A DNA stretch of 64,000 nt from Gordius sp. MW1 (lineage: Eukaryota > Nematomorpha > Gordioida > Gordea > Gordiidae), in contig OZ038528.1 of assembly GCA_964036665.1 (NCBI GenBank), forward strand, positions 25,965,245 through 26,029,244, read 5' to 3'. Below, piece after piece: positions 1-9,975 of this stretch. The translations under genes were made by a program, and so were the position numbers. The notes below the pieces were generated by a model. That model saw only the letters and a program-made list of their open reading frames with translations, was not told where the DNA came from and ran no database searches. The number at the start of each line of letters is the position of its first letter. The first letter of the stretch is position 1.

Positions 1-313
1 ATTATTTCACCACAATTATTACTTTTTTAACACTTGTGTGAGAGATTGAAAATTTCTTTGCAATTTAAAAAGAGATTTATACGTAAAATTAATAACATGC
101 TTTTAATCAATTTGCGAAATTCAACTCCTTTTAGATCTTAATTATTGTTCTTGAGATAAGTCGTTGAATCACTTGGAAATATTGTAACTGTTGTTTAATA
201 TGCCGTAACGCATAAGAAACTTGTACCTTAAATACTTTAAGGAGGAGCATAATAAATTTAAAAGTTAAATTATAGATGAAAGAATAAATATTTTCATCTA
301 AATTTTATGATAG

Positions 314-668
314 AAATTCCAATCCACAGCAGCAATATGGAAATTTTAATCCTAATGTGCAAACGGTAAGGCAAACCATACAACACAGACGTGGTCAATT
401 AAGAATTAACGGCATCCAGGTACCACAATGCTTTTGGTACGATCGAGGTCGATTTTTTGTAGACCGTCAAACGCCATATGAAATTATTATAAATGGGCGC
501 AGAATTCCAGAATATTATGTCAACTTAGAGTTACAGAGACGTTCGGCCCCGCCTACTTGCCCGGGGGGTAGATGGAATAGTAGTCCTACTCTAAAGCCTG
601 GCCACACCCATTTAATCAAAATTTTTATGTCTTGCCTATCCATTATTATATATCGAAGCTTGTACTAA
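314..668 (+). CDS. Small secreted protein, paralogue 1: last exon only
   Basis: I do not recognise this family. The reading frame is open from 288 to the stop at 666-668. The likely exon begins at 314, after an AG at 312-313 that gives a phase-2 boundary, as in the paralogue at 8,094. The protein has a Q/N-rich start, then the core motif CFWYDRGRFF, then INGRRIPEY, then a second cysteine in a PTCPG motif. A short polar stretch and a hydrophobic tail (IFMSCLSIII) follow, as in a GPI-attachment signal. Two cysteines about 40 residues apart are conserved with the copy at 8,182-8,412, suggesting one disulphide. The signal-peptide exon should lie left of the window, because no convincing one is seen in 1-313. 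A possible poly(A) signal AATAAA is at 783-788. Function is unknown; secretion and a lipid anchor are inferences. Confidence 0.6.
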
Positions 669-1906
669 TTTTAACGATTTATCACCCATATACTTTTTAT
701 CGATGTGTAATTTATTTACTTTACACGAACAAAACAAGCTTAGCAGGCATAATTCTATTATAAACACATATACATATTGATAAATAAATAAGTTCATAAA
801 AGTGTTTTTACTATATTCTTATAAATTTGATTTAAACTTAGGTTTGTTGTGTTAAAAATTTGGTAGTTACAAATTTTAAAATATTAAGATCTTCGAAAAC
901 TCTAGGGATTACATAAAAATTGGTTTTGTTTTTGCATATTATAAATCAAGATTTTACAAAACATTAAATTTCTCTTTAGCATAATGATTTTAATTTAAGA
1001 GCACCTAGTATAAATGACAAACATAGCATTTCGTTATATATTATTCTTTTTGATGATAGCAAAAATAAAACTTTTCTAAACATATTTCAACTTTTAAACC
1101 CTCTTAAGAAAATGTAGGTTAGACAAATAAATGTAATAGCGTAGCGAGTCAAAATTTTTCCATTCAAACTAGTAGTGGTCGAGTTAGCTAGTAAAATATA
1201 TATGAAATGTGTACACACTAAATCAAAATGTTCTAGTTTTACTAATATTTATATCAAGACTTGAGATTGAAACCTTTGGATAGTAAGAGTACCGGATGCC
1301 CTTAAACAAAGCTTTATATTATTAACTTTTAATTGGATTTAGTTAGGGATTATGTTTTTAAATCAATATACTTTTTTATTTTTTAAATTTCTGTAAAATC
1401 CAATATAATAGTTGTTTAGGTGGGTTGAAACTTTATTTAGGACCTGTCTCTTTTCCTCGCTACTTTTTATAATTACTATATTTTTTTGAACATTTTATTT
1501 GCATTTATAAATAAAAAATAATGAATGTAGGTAGTACATCATAAAACCTACAATTCAACTGTAAACTGTATGTTTTGGTAAAATTTTGTAACTTGTTGGT
1601 ATGGGTATTAAAAAAGTGTCAATTTAAAACTAAACAAAAAAATGGTTCATTAATATTAAACGAAACTATAGGAAAAATCTATAAAGTACCATGTAGTAAA
1701 TTAAAGACACAATGACAATAAAATGTTATCAAAATATATTGTTATTTTGTTATACCAAAGGGTCTAGCTAATTGAGACCGGTTATGTTTAAATGCTTATA
1801 AAATTATATTTAAAACGTCTCCTTTATTCATGTAATGGGAGAAAGACAGTTTCTTTTAAAAATACCTTTAAAGCACTACAATTGGTCCAGCTTTAAATTT
1901 ATATTT
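669..1906. other. AT-rich intergenic stretch, no gene seen
   Basis: No reading frame with protein-like composition, no RNA gene and no repeat with recognisable ends was found here. It separates the last exon of the first small secreted gene from the hAT-type element starting at 1,907. Confidence 0.5.
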
Positions 1907-1970
1907 CAGGGGCGTAGACAAGGGGGTAGAAAAATGGATAGTTTACCCCCTTGGCCAAAAATTAATTTGT

Positions 1971-2300
1971 TTTATACGTTTTGGCACTTAATAAAACCAA
2001 ATTTGGAAAACTACCAGACCGATTTGGCTCAAAGTTTCACAGTTTATTCCCCATACTCCGGAGCATGTTTTAAGATTTGTTCGAGCCAAATCGATTCAGT
2101 AGTTTTCGAGGGGTCACGTTTTTTTGTTTTATACGTTTTGGCACTTAATAAAACCAAATTTGGATAACTACCAGACCGATTTGGCTCAAAATTTCAGAAT
2201 TTATTCCCCATACTCCGGAGCATGTTTTAAGATTTGTTTGAGTCAAATCGGGCCAGTAGTTTTCGAAGGGTCACGTTTTTTTGTTTTATACGTTTTGGCA
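1971..2300. repeat. 157-bp tandem repeat
   Basis: Copies begin with TTTATACGTTTTGGCA at 1,971, 2,128 and (partial) 2,285, giving a period of 157 bp. Each full unit contains GACCGATTTGGCTCAAA and, about 75 bp further on, an imperfect inverse of it. The same core recurs inside the neighbouring Helitron at 2,760-2,990, so the repeat belongs to that Helitron family. Confidence 0.75.
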
Positions 2301-2599
2301 ATTAATAAAGACGTCATATGCTATGCAGTATAATATATGAAGCTTAAATGTTTTATGGCTGCATAAAAATTTTCTTTCAAATTAAATCAGGTCAGACCCG
2401 TTACCATATGAATGAACCAGAGGAATATAAACATTAGATTCTACAAAGTATTTTATGTCATGGTTATGCGTTTATTTTGTAGAAGAAACTTAAATTACAT
2501 TTAAAACTCAGTGACATTTCTTTAAGGCTTATGCTAAACTTTACCATAAATTATTTGGGTTATATCTGTACTGCGTTATGAATATTTTATGTTTTTAGT

Positions 2600-2704
2600 C
2601 AATTATTCATAAAGTGTAAGTCTACAGCCATTAGAAACACTTAAAAAGTGATACTGCAAAATGCAAAAATAAATGGCAAAACAACGTTTGCCGGGTTCAT
2701 CTAG
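2600..2704 (+). mobile_element. Helitron 3' end
   Basis: The sequence GCAAAACAACGTTTGC can form a 5-bp stem. It is followed by CCGGGTTCATCTAG, the hairpin-then-CTAG arrangement typical of Helitron 3' ends, finishing at 2,704. The element probably includes the 157-bp repeats from 1,971 onward, but I could not fix its 5' end, so the start given is nominal. Confidence 0.55.
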
Positions 2705-3171
2705 TCTTATATATAAAAATGAAACTATGTGTGTATGCCGCCACCAATTTTGAAAAATACCAGACCGATTTGGCTCAAAATTTCATAGTTTATTCCTGAC
2801 ACTCCGGAGCATGTTTTAAGATTTGTTTGAGCCAAATCGGTCCAGTAGTTTTCGAGAACAGTTTAGCGCCTGATTCTCAACTTTTTTGGAAAACTACCAA
2901 TCCGATTTGGCTCAAAATTTCACAATTTATTCCTGACACTCCGGAGCATGTTTTAAGATTGTTCGAGCCAAATGCAAATCGGTCCAGTAGTTTTCGAGTA
3001 TTCGTACGCCTTGCACTGTATACGGAAATAGAACAATAGAAGTAGAACATATAGACATCAAACTTTATTTTTACTTCAATAACCGCTTTACCATCATATA
3101 TGCCCTAAAATTCCAACATAATTTAATACACCCGGGTAAATGGCAAAACATCGTTTGCCGGGTTCATCTAG
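2705..3171 (+). mobile_element. Short complete Helitron
   Basis: It starts with TCTTATATATAAAAATGAAA immediately after the CTAG of the preceding Helitron and ends with a hairpin plus CCGGGTTCATCTAG at 3,171, followed by T. TC at the start, CTAG at the end and a 3' hairpin are the Helitron hallmarks. It carries two diverged copies of the GACCGATTTGGCTC repeat. There is no Rep/helicase, so it is non-autonomous. Confidence 0.65.
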
Positions 3172-3399
3172 TTAATAATATTATATTAGTAAATAGAAAA
3201 ATAAGCCCTTCGGGCGTAGCTGGGGGCTTCGTCCCCAGACCCCCATCTCCTCGGGGGCTCCGCCTTATAAATAATTTATTGAAATAAAAATTTTTTTAAA
3301 AAATTGGAAAATTTCTACCCCCTTGAGAAAATCCTGGCTACGCCCCTGTATATTTTAAAGAATCTCACTGTTTTAAGCAGCATTTATTATGTCACTTTC

Positions 3400-3525
3400 C
3401 ATAGGCGTAGCCAACATTGGAATTTAGAGGGGGGCAATAATGATTTTTAATAAATTTCAACAAATTTTTGGATTTAGAGGGGGGCAGCCGCCCCTCCCTG
3501 CCCCCCCCCCTTGGCTACGCCCATG
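3400..3525. mobile_element. 126-bp MITE, GGCGTAGCC family
   Basis: The inverted ends are CATAGGCGTAGCCAA and, read from the other side, CATGGGCGTAGCCAAG. The flanks TCACTTTC (3,392-3,399) and CCACTTTC (3,526-3,533) match at seven of eight positions, as expected for a hAT-type duplication. The interior is dominated by opposed poly-G and poly-C tracts that could pair. It has no coding capacity. Confidence 0.75.
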
Positions 3526-3562
3526 CCACTTTCTATATAATGTTTCCTTTATTAAAATCATT

Positions 3563-4533
3563 CAGGCGCGTACCAGGATTTTCTCCGAGGGGGGGGGGAA
3601 ATTTCCAAAAAAATTTTATAACATTTTTATTTCAACATTAAAATTATTAAATATTGTATGAAACATAAAGAAAGTCATTATAAAATAATTTCGTATTTTC
3701 TTTTTCCCAGCGTCATCTGGAGTAGAAGCTAATTCCCCATGAATCGCTAATAAAAGTGTTAATCCATTTAATCTATTCAAACGTCATAAAGTTATAATTG
3801 AAATGTTGTCAGAAATGGAAGAGAAACCAAATAAGGAGAAATTGCAAGCTGTCACGATATTGCAACAGAAGCTGCAACTTTGCTCACTTCTCTACGACAA
3901 TCTGAATATATTATGCCAGCAATTGCAAAAAAGGACCTAGATCTTCAGCAAGTTAGACAGTTAGCAGAAACTTTAGTAATAGTAGTCGAACCTAATGCTA
4001 AGTTATATGATTTTGAACTTAAGAAACCTCGATACGCAAAGAAAATAAACGGGTTTTGGACAAGAAACAAGCTTTGGCAAATTTCCAAATAATATTTCCT
4101 CTGAATTCTTAGTTTGTTTCGCCAGAAACGCGAATGAAAATAAATTATAGGAGGATTTCGTCCAAAGAATCCCTTGGAAGCCCTATCAGATTATAAAATA
4201 TTGTAATCTTTGCCCAACATCACAACTCTTCTTTACCTATTAGCTATATATAAGAAATACTATGTCAAAAAATAGATTAAATGGATTGGCCCTTTTTTAT
4301 AGCATTTTTATTTCAACATTAAAATTAAAAAAAGAAAGTCATTTTAAAATAATTTTATATTTTGTTTTTCCCAGCAATTCAATCTCAAGAACTTCACCCG
4401 GAGTGGGAGCTTATCCCAATAAATTGCATAGCAATTAATAAGTGTCTTACTTGGTCAGTTATTGCACAACTATAAAATACAAACTTTAGATCTAAAATAA
4501 TTTTTTTTCCGGGCCCCCGCATTTACGCCACTG
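3563..4533. mobile_element. hAT element, 971 bp, with transposase relic
   Basis: AAATCATT flanks the element exactly on both sides (3,555-3,562 and 4,534-4,541), the 8-bp target duplication of hAT transposons. The ends are CAGGCGCGTA and, inverted, CAGTGGCGTA. An internal block of about 100 bp (around 3,614-3,710) recurs at about 4,306-4,376, including the ATTTTTATTTCAACATTAAA motif and the following TTTTTCCCAG, so part of the element is duplicated. Confidence 0.8.
3780..4092 (+). pseudogene. hAT transposase fragment
   Basis: The open stretch 3,880-4,092 reads IAKKDLDLQQVRQLAETL and continues FELKKPRYAKKINGFW; a related stretch precedes it in another frame. The pattern resembles the middle of the ZMYM1-like hAT transposases common in invertebrate genomes, but no catalytic residue or dimerisation domain is present. 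Its position inside an element with hAT ends supports the reading. It is a short broken relic, not an active enzyme. Confidence 0.4.
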
Positions 4534-4541
4534 AAATCATT

Positions 4542-5493
4542 TAATTGCTAGTTTTATAATACATCCCCCCCCCCCCAATGGTATTCATCTAATACCAGTT
4601 TTAATTAAAGTTGAGATTTTATCATTATTCAGATATTAACATGGCAGTAAAAGTATTTAATTTTTTAAAGATAATTTAAAATTATGTACTGAGAATAATG
4701 TAAAATTTGTTTTGTTTTTATCATTTTCTTGCTTGTTTTAGAAAAAAATTATTATAATAAAATATATCAAATAATAAATGTTTCATATTTTAAGTTTAAT
4801 TGAATTTGAACGTTATTTTTTAATCATTAGATTTTTCCCTGATTTTTTCCACCTGTCTCCACCAATGGATAAATTTTAAGAAACTTCTTAATCGTAAATA
4901 GGATTATAGCGAAAATCTTTTAATCGCGAAGTTAACTGCCATTTTGTTTTTTTTAAACGATAATATTAACAAAAACATCGTTTATTGACAAATCACTAGC
5001 ACAATATCGGATATTCACAAACATTTTCGAGTCCTTAAATCAACCAGATAATTATATAAAATATGGTTTTATTGCGAAGCGTTAGAAATGAATATTTAAT
5101 ATAATGTACATATACTTTTATTTCCATCGTTTAATCGCGAAATATTAGTTAGTCGCGATTTTTTTTTCAAGCCCAAGGCTTTGCAATTAAACGGTTTTGA
5201 CTCTAGCTAGTGGAAGACTATAAACGCCCGTCTTATTTGGCCATTCAAGTTTTATACTATATAAGCTATTATTTTCAAAAACCACATTCAAAATTAAAAT
5301 AGTTCAAAAGTAAACTATACATTAAATAACAAGCCATATTTTCATTTCCCAAATGGATTTATTTTAATTTAAAATGTCCTTACTTTTCATAAGCCCGACC
5401 GGATTCAATCTATAATGTCGCAAACACACAGGGCCTAAATAACAAATCTAAACTTTCTAAAGATATATTTGCTTAAAATCCATGCCAGCAGCC
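4542..5493. other. AT-rich stretch, no gene seen
   Basis: Nothing codes here that I can support. A run of Cs lies near 4,565-4,577. The motif ATCGCGA or TCGCGATT recurs a few times between 4,900 and 5,170 without forming a regular array. Confidence 0.5.
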
Positions 5494-5501
5494 ATTTTTA
5501 C

Positions 5502-5975
5502 CATAGACTAAATAGACTGCTCATCTCTTATATATTAACGCATCAAAAGTGTTGCAAAAACGGCCGCCATTTTGAAAGGTGACGTAGAATTTGTATAGCG
5601 ATGGATAGCATTGGTCAATAATCATTGATTTTATAATATAAAACAACCCATTTTAATCATTATAGCGATTTTAAAATTTCATCAAACCATATAAATTGGC
5701 CAAAATTCATGTTAGAAAATAAGTTTAAGTGTAGATGGCGCTATAAAAGTTAATATTATTTATAAATAATTATTAATATTCATACCAATATTTTAATTTT
5801 TAAAAGCTCATGTTGATAAAACTCAAAATGATTTACATTTTTATATCAAAAAAAATATATAAGGCATAACCGAAACCATTATAAACATAAACCTAACCAT
5901 GCAATTCACTTTTTAAAATGGATGCCAAAATTTGGAACACTTTTTAAAAGTGGATGAGCAGTCTATTAGTCTAAG
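5502..5975. mobile_element. 474-bp MITE, CATAGACT family, copy 1
   Basis: ATTTTTAC is duplicated exactly at 5,494-5,501 and 5,976-5,983. The left end CATAGACTAAATAGACTGCT and the right end GAGCAGTCTATTAGTCTAAG are inverted repeats. The same termini bound the element at 54,713-55,174, and a decayed copy lies near 25,840. The 8-bp duplication points to hAT-type mobilisation. No open frame of interest is inside. Confidence 0.8.
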
Positions 5976-6252
5976 ATTTTTACATAGTAATGTGAAAATT
6001 GTTTGCATATTTTAAAAAATTCTTAAAATACTACACAAATAAATATGACGCGCTATTTCCAAATTATAATTTAAAGCCAGATTTTATATTTTTCTTTGAA
6101 ATATTACCTAAAAATGTTTTAAATTGCTTTGTAGAAATTTTGACCAACACTCGTCATTTTACATTTCAATTTTGCATTAAGGTCGGGAAAATATTCACTT
6201 ATATATTTAAAATTTACAATCACATTTTAAAGAAATCTCATGTCTTTATATT

Positions 6253-6700
6253 GAGGACCGCAACCCGTTATAAAAAAACAAAGCCCGAGCCCAGCCATGA
6301 TAGGCCCGTCCTGCTAAATTTATACAAAGCCCGAGCCCGGCCCGTGTTCGTATGAAAAGTTTTATTTTCCTTTTCAATATTATAATCTTTTACTGAAATG
6401 TTTAAACATTCTATTTACGGTACAAATATTAATAATAATTTTGTGAAAAAAAACATCGCTAATTTTCGGACTCAAACGAGTTATTTTTTTGTAAAAGAAC
6501 TGAAGTTGAAATTCTATAGAGGCCTTTGTAATCGGGATACAAAAAACCATAAATTCCCATTAAAAAGGATCTTGGAATTCTGCGTTAAGATATTTTTATT
6601 AAAAGTTATTGAGTTTCTTTGCTGCCCTGATTCAAGACATTTATTCGAAAAGATTCATTATAGTAATATTTGCACATATATATATTTATTTAATTGAATA
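6253..6700 (+). repeat. Dispersed repeat with CCCGAGCCC-rich head
   Basis: A GC-rich head (AAGCCCGAGCCC twice) is followed by about 350 bp of AT-rich sequence containing TTAATAATAATT and ACTCAAACGAGTTATT. The same order of motifs occurs at 9,590-9,880, so this is a dispersed repeat, probably a decayed DNA transposon of which only one side is recognisable. Open frames across it (5,999-6,697) translate to low-complexity K/N/F/I-rich sequence and are not genes. Confidence 0.5.
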
Positions 6701-7281
6701 CATTCAATAACAACTTAAATAACCCACCGATGAAATTTTTATAAAAATTATTTTTCCAATCGCAATTATAGCAGTAAATTTACACATAGTTGAACGATCA
6801 TTTTTCTTTCGACTTTATAACGTTTTAAATAGAAAAATTACACATAGTCAGCTCTAGCTATCTTCGCAATAAAGTAAACATCCGCTCTTTTTAACGGCAA
6901 CTTGATGGGTAATTTTTGCAATATGACATGTACAAATATTTACCACTTACTTATTAACATCCCCCCTCTTATATAATTATATAATAAACCCCGTTTCACA
7001 TTACCTTAGTCATTAGCCCTCCAGGTTAAGTTATTGGTGATTGAAAGCTTAACCTTTTTAAACTCATCTTAACACCTTAAAGTCAAAAAAAGAAGTTTAA
7101 AAATAAATCTTATCATTCAATCTCAACCCCCTCTATCTCCGATCTGCAAATTTAAAGGTTAAAAAGGCACACAAAAGGGAACAATTTTGACAATATATTT
7201 TATTATCACCACCTAACCTTGAGATTACTATTTTTATTGGCAGTCTTATATATCAGATCATCATTTCCCCGCTAATTTTCC

Positions 7282-7288
7282 TATAAAA
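7282..7288 (+). promoter_or_regulatory. TATA box of the small secreted gene
   Basis: TATAAAA lies 60 bp upstream of the ATG at 7,348, which would place transcription start near 7,310-7,315, where CTAGTGTGC occurs. Position and sequence fit a normal core promoter. There is no direct evidence of use. Confidence 0.5.
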
Positions 7289-7347
7289 TTTAAGAGGAGT
7301 CTAGTGTGCAACCGAAAGTTATAATAGTGTTACAAAAAAAAATCTAT

Positions 7348-8412
7348 ATGAATTCCAACTTGAAAAATTTTGCTCTTGGATTTTGCGTGATTCTTGGGAT
7401 TTTGATCGTCACCAAGTAATATTTTTGCTTGCTATTTCATCAATAATATTTTTAGATTATTTATGTTTAATTATTGTTAAAAAATTTATACGTAGCATTA
7501 GAACCAAATAAACTAAACGCGCAAATACGATTAAAATATTAAGGACCCGTGCTATAACCTATAAGTTATTTTACAATGAGTATTTTTCTTTAGTGCCTTA
7601 AATATGCTTATAATATTTTTTAAGCCTTGTCTAAACTGTCAAATAAAATATTTCCAATGAAATAATACAAACTAACCACATAAGCTACTTTTCAAACTTG
7701 TATTCCTTATAAATAATTTATAGAATATGTATTATTTACATGGGCGTAGTGTCAGGTTTTGGATTGGGGGGGGGGCGAAAGTTGTTTAAATTCAAGAGGG
7801 GGGGGGCAAAACATATTTTTTTTTTTAATTTTTAGAGGTTTTTCTATTGAATTTTTTTTTCATTTAGGGCCCCCTCTGGCTACTCCCATAATTATTTATT
7901 TAAACGTACTTGAGCTTAAATGCAATACTAGGTATAATTACTTATAAACTAACACCTAAGATATAAGTTAAAAGCAAAATGTTTAAATATTTAAAAATCC
8001 AATAAACAAGTATATTATATGTATAGTTTAAGTAGGGTGAATCAAAAATATTATAGATGAGTGTGTATTTTAACAAAATTTTATATTTCCTAGTGGACAA
8101 GTTACAAATCAGTATGGTCAACGAGTTCAACCAGGGCCCTTAGTTGAATATTCTAACGGTGTTTTAACAATCAATAGACGTGTGGTGGACAGATGTTTTT
8201 GGTGGGATAATGGGCGATATCAATTAAATCGAAGAAATAACGAAATTTTTGTTAATAATCGCAGAATCCCCGATTACTTTACACATAATTTACCTGGTAA
8301 TGCACCCCCTTGTCCAGGGCATAGTGGAACCTCTGCAATTTACATGCTCGGAACCTCTAAAATGATTTTTACAACTTTAAGCTGTTATTTAATGTACAAA
8401 ATTATTCATTAA
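7348..8412 (+). CDS. Small secreted, probably membrane-anchored protein, two exons
   Basis: Exon 1 (7,348-7,415) encodes a basic-then-hydrophobic leader starting MNSNLKNFALGFCVILGIL and stops at a phase-2 donor, AA|GTAATA. Exon 2 (8,094-8,412) begins after TTTCCTAG with the base completing an Asn codon, so the phases match. The mature part has a glycosylable-looking polar start, the core CFWWDNGRYQLNRRN, the motif VNNRRIPDYF, a second cysteine in APPCPGHSG and a hydrophobic tail (MIFTTLSCYLM) like a GPI signal. Predicted precursor length is 128 residues. The exon at 314-668 is a paralogue with the same exon phase, the same cysteine pair and the same tail design. The intron holds a 152-bp MITE. 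The family is unknown to me; secretion is well supported, the anchor is an inference. Confidence 0.72.
7739..7890. mobile_element. 152-bp MITE inside the secreted-protein intron
   Basis: ATTATTTA is duplicated exactly at 7,731-7,738 and 7,891-7,898. The ends CATGGGCGTAG and, inverted, TATGGGAGTAG match the GGCGTAGCC family seen at 3,400. The interior is a run of Gs followed by Ts. It lies wholly within the intron 7,416-8,093 and does not touch the splice sites. Confidence 0.8.
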
Positions 8413-8531
8413 TACATTTATTCCTTAAACACATATTAGACCAACTTAACATATATACTATATATTTTATATCCTCAAATAGTTATCACGAAAATATGTA
8501 ATAAGGTTTATTAATAATCATTATAGATGCC

Positions 8532-8537
8532 AATAAA
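8532..8537 (+). terminator. Candidate poly(A) signal of the small secreted gene
   Basis: AATAAA lies 120 bp after the stop codon at 8,410-8,412. It is the first canonical hexamer downstream. In AT-rich DNA such hexamers are common, so this is only a candidate. Confidence 0.35.
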
Positions 8538-9575
8538 TAATAGAGGAAAGATGTATTAAAATTAAAGTAAAAAATTATGCTTAAATATTCAACACTCTTG
8601 GGGTCTAGGTGACCCCAGGACTTCACAGCACAAGTTTGGTTTGAGAGTTATTAAGTGTGTAAAACAGCATTTTGGCCTACTACTACTAAGTGCTACATTT
8701 GCAATTTACCCCACATTATCTATTAATTAACATTCAATTTTGCATCAAATTCTTCTTTATACTCAAAAAGGAGGGGGGGGGGGGGGTGGGGGGAGACCTA
8801 AAGATTTTAGTGACGAGATAATTACCATGCCACAAAAAAGTGCCAAGAATTTGTCGATATTTACGTCGGGTCAAGGTTGATGAGAGTGAAAAGAGGTGTT
8901 CTGTTCTTTATCGCAAAAAGGCGGTCGGGTGCCTTGATTTGTAATTAGTTCCCTTAATTATATACAACTCATTTTTTTATATGAAGCAGCTGTTCATTTT
9001 GAATGTAACACTTTACGAAGTTAAGACATTTTAACGGCAAAAAATTAATTAAGATTTAATAAAATTAAAATTAAGGGGATTGAAGATATGAAATTAGGAA
9101 AGATTTCGAGAAAACACTTTAACTAAAGCATCAGACGTGTAGGTAGAATTACACAAAGGGAAGAGGGGGGGGTTTGATTTTTATTATAAAATTAAAAAAA
9201 AACAAGATTAACACTTTAAATCTGAGCACAAAATCTATTATTAAACTTATATTTTTGGATTGGGTTTAAAACATCGCCTGTGTGTCAGTCATATTTGGCT
9301 ATTGAATGTTTTGTAAACGTTTTACCTTTTCTTTTAAATAGTTATAGTAAATTTTATTAAAATGGTATAAAAAAATTACATTCACGACAAACTATAAAAA
9401 CGCGCTAAAACTAAACGGATGGCATTGATCCGTCCTAAATGTTTTAATTGCATGTTGGCACATCTTAATTGCATTTGGAGTGTAACTATATAAATTTTGC
9501 CAACCAAATTCATTAATGAGGATTAAAAAATGCCAAAATTTTTAATACGACAACTAGGACCATTGTTTAAACAAG
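8538..9575. other. No intact gene; long poly-G tract
   Basis: A G-rich run lies at about 8,770-8,793. The frame around 8,835-8,940 reads ICRYLRRVKVDESEKRC, followed by further cysteine-containing sequence, faintly like the cysteine-rich tail of a piggyBac transposase, but it is too short and broken to call. An inverted repeat GGGGTC-TAG-GTGACCCC is near 8,600. Confidence 0.35.
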
Positions 9576-9975
9576 AGACCTGCAACGGGCCTGTAGGCCT
9601 GTTTAAGTCAATCGGCCCGCCCCTTAGAAAAATTTAAAAGACCGGCTCCGCCCCGGGTCCGTCAAAATATTAAATAATAGGCCCCGATCTGGCCCTATAA
9701 TTTTTAACAAGCCCGAGCCCGCCCGGGCTCATATAATAATATTTAATTTGCTCTTTCTATATTGTAATTGTTTTAATGAAATGGTTAGAGAATATATGTA
9801 AGTTACAAATGTTAATAATAATTATGTACAAAAATCATCCATAATTTCCGATCTCAAACGAGTTATTCTTTCCTATAACACGTAACAGCAATTGAATTTT
9901 TTATTAAATTAATGACCTTTATAGCCGGGATATATAAAACCATAAATGCCAAATAAACTCACTTGGAAACGCTAA

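Larger units (their letters stand above)
1907..3348. mobile_element. hAT-type non-autonomous element carrying Helitron sequences
   Basis: The left end reads CAGGGGCGTAGACAAGGGGG and the right end is its imperfect inverse, ending CTACGCCCCTG. TATATTT flanks both sides (1,900-1,906 and 3,349-3,355), close to the 8-bp duplication expected of hAT elements. No transposase is visible. The interior is filled by Helitron-like repeats and a complete small Helitron (2,705-3,171), so this is a nested structure. Family assignment rests on terminus type and duplication length only. Confidence 0.6.

Noticed and set aside
1..313. ATG at 97 as the first exon of the small secreted gene 1
   Set aside because: The short frame MLLINLRNSTPF lacks a convincing hydrophobic leader and has no phase-2 donor; the true first exon is probably outside the window.
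1835..3039. Several 70-110-codon open frames
   Set aside because: They run through the 157-bp tandem repeats and Helitron sequence and repeat the same text, so they are repeat translations, not genes.
5999..6697. Two long plus-strand open frames (118 and 99 codons)
   Set aside because: Both translate to K/N/F/I/Y-rich text typical of AT-rich non-coding DNA and overlap a dispersed repeat; no motif or splice context was found.
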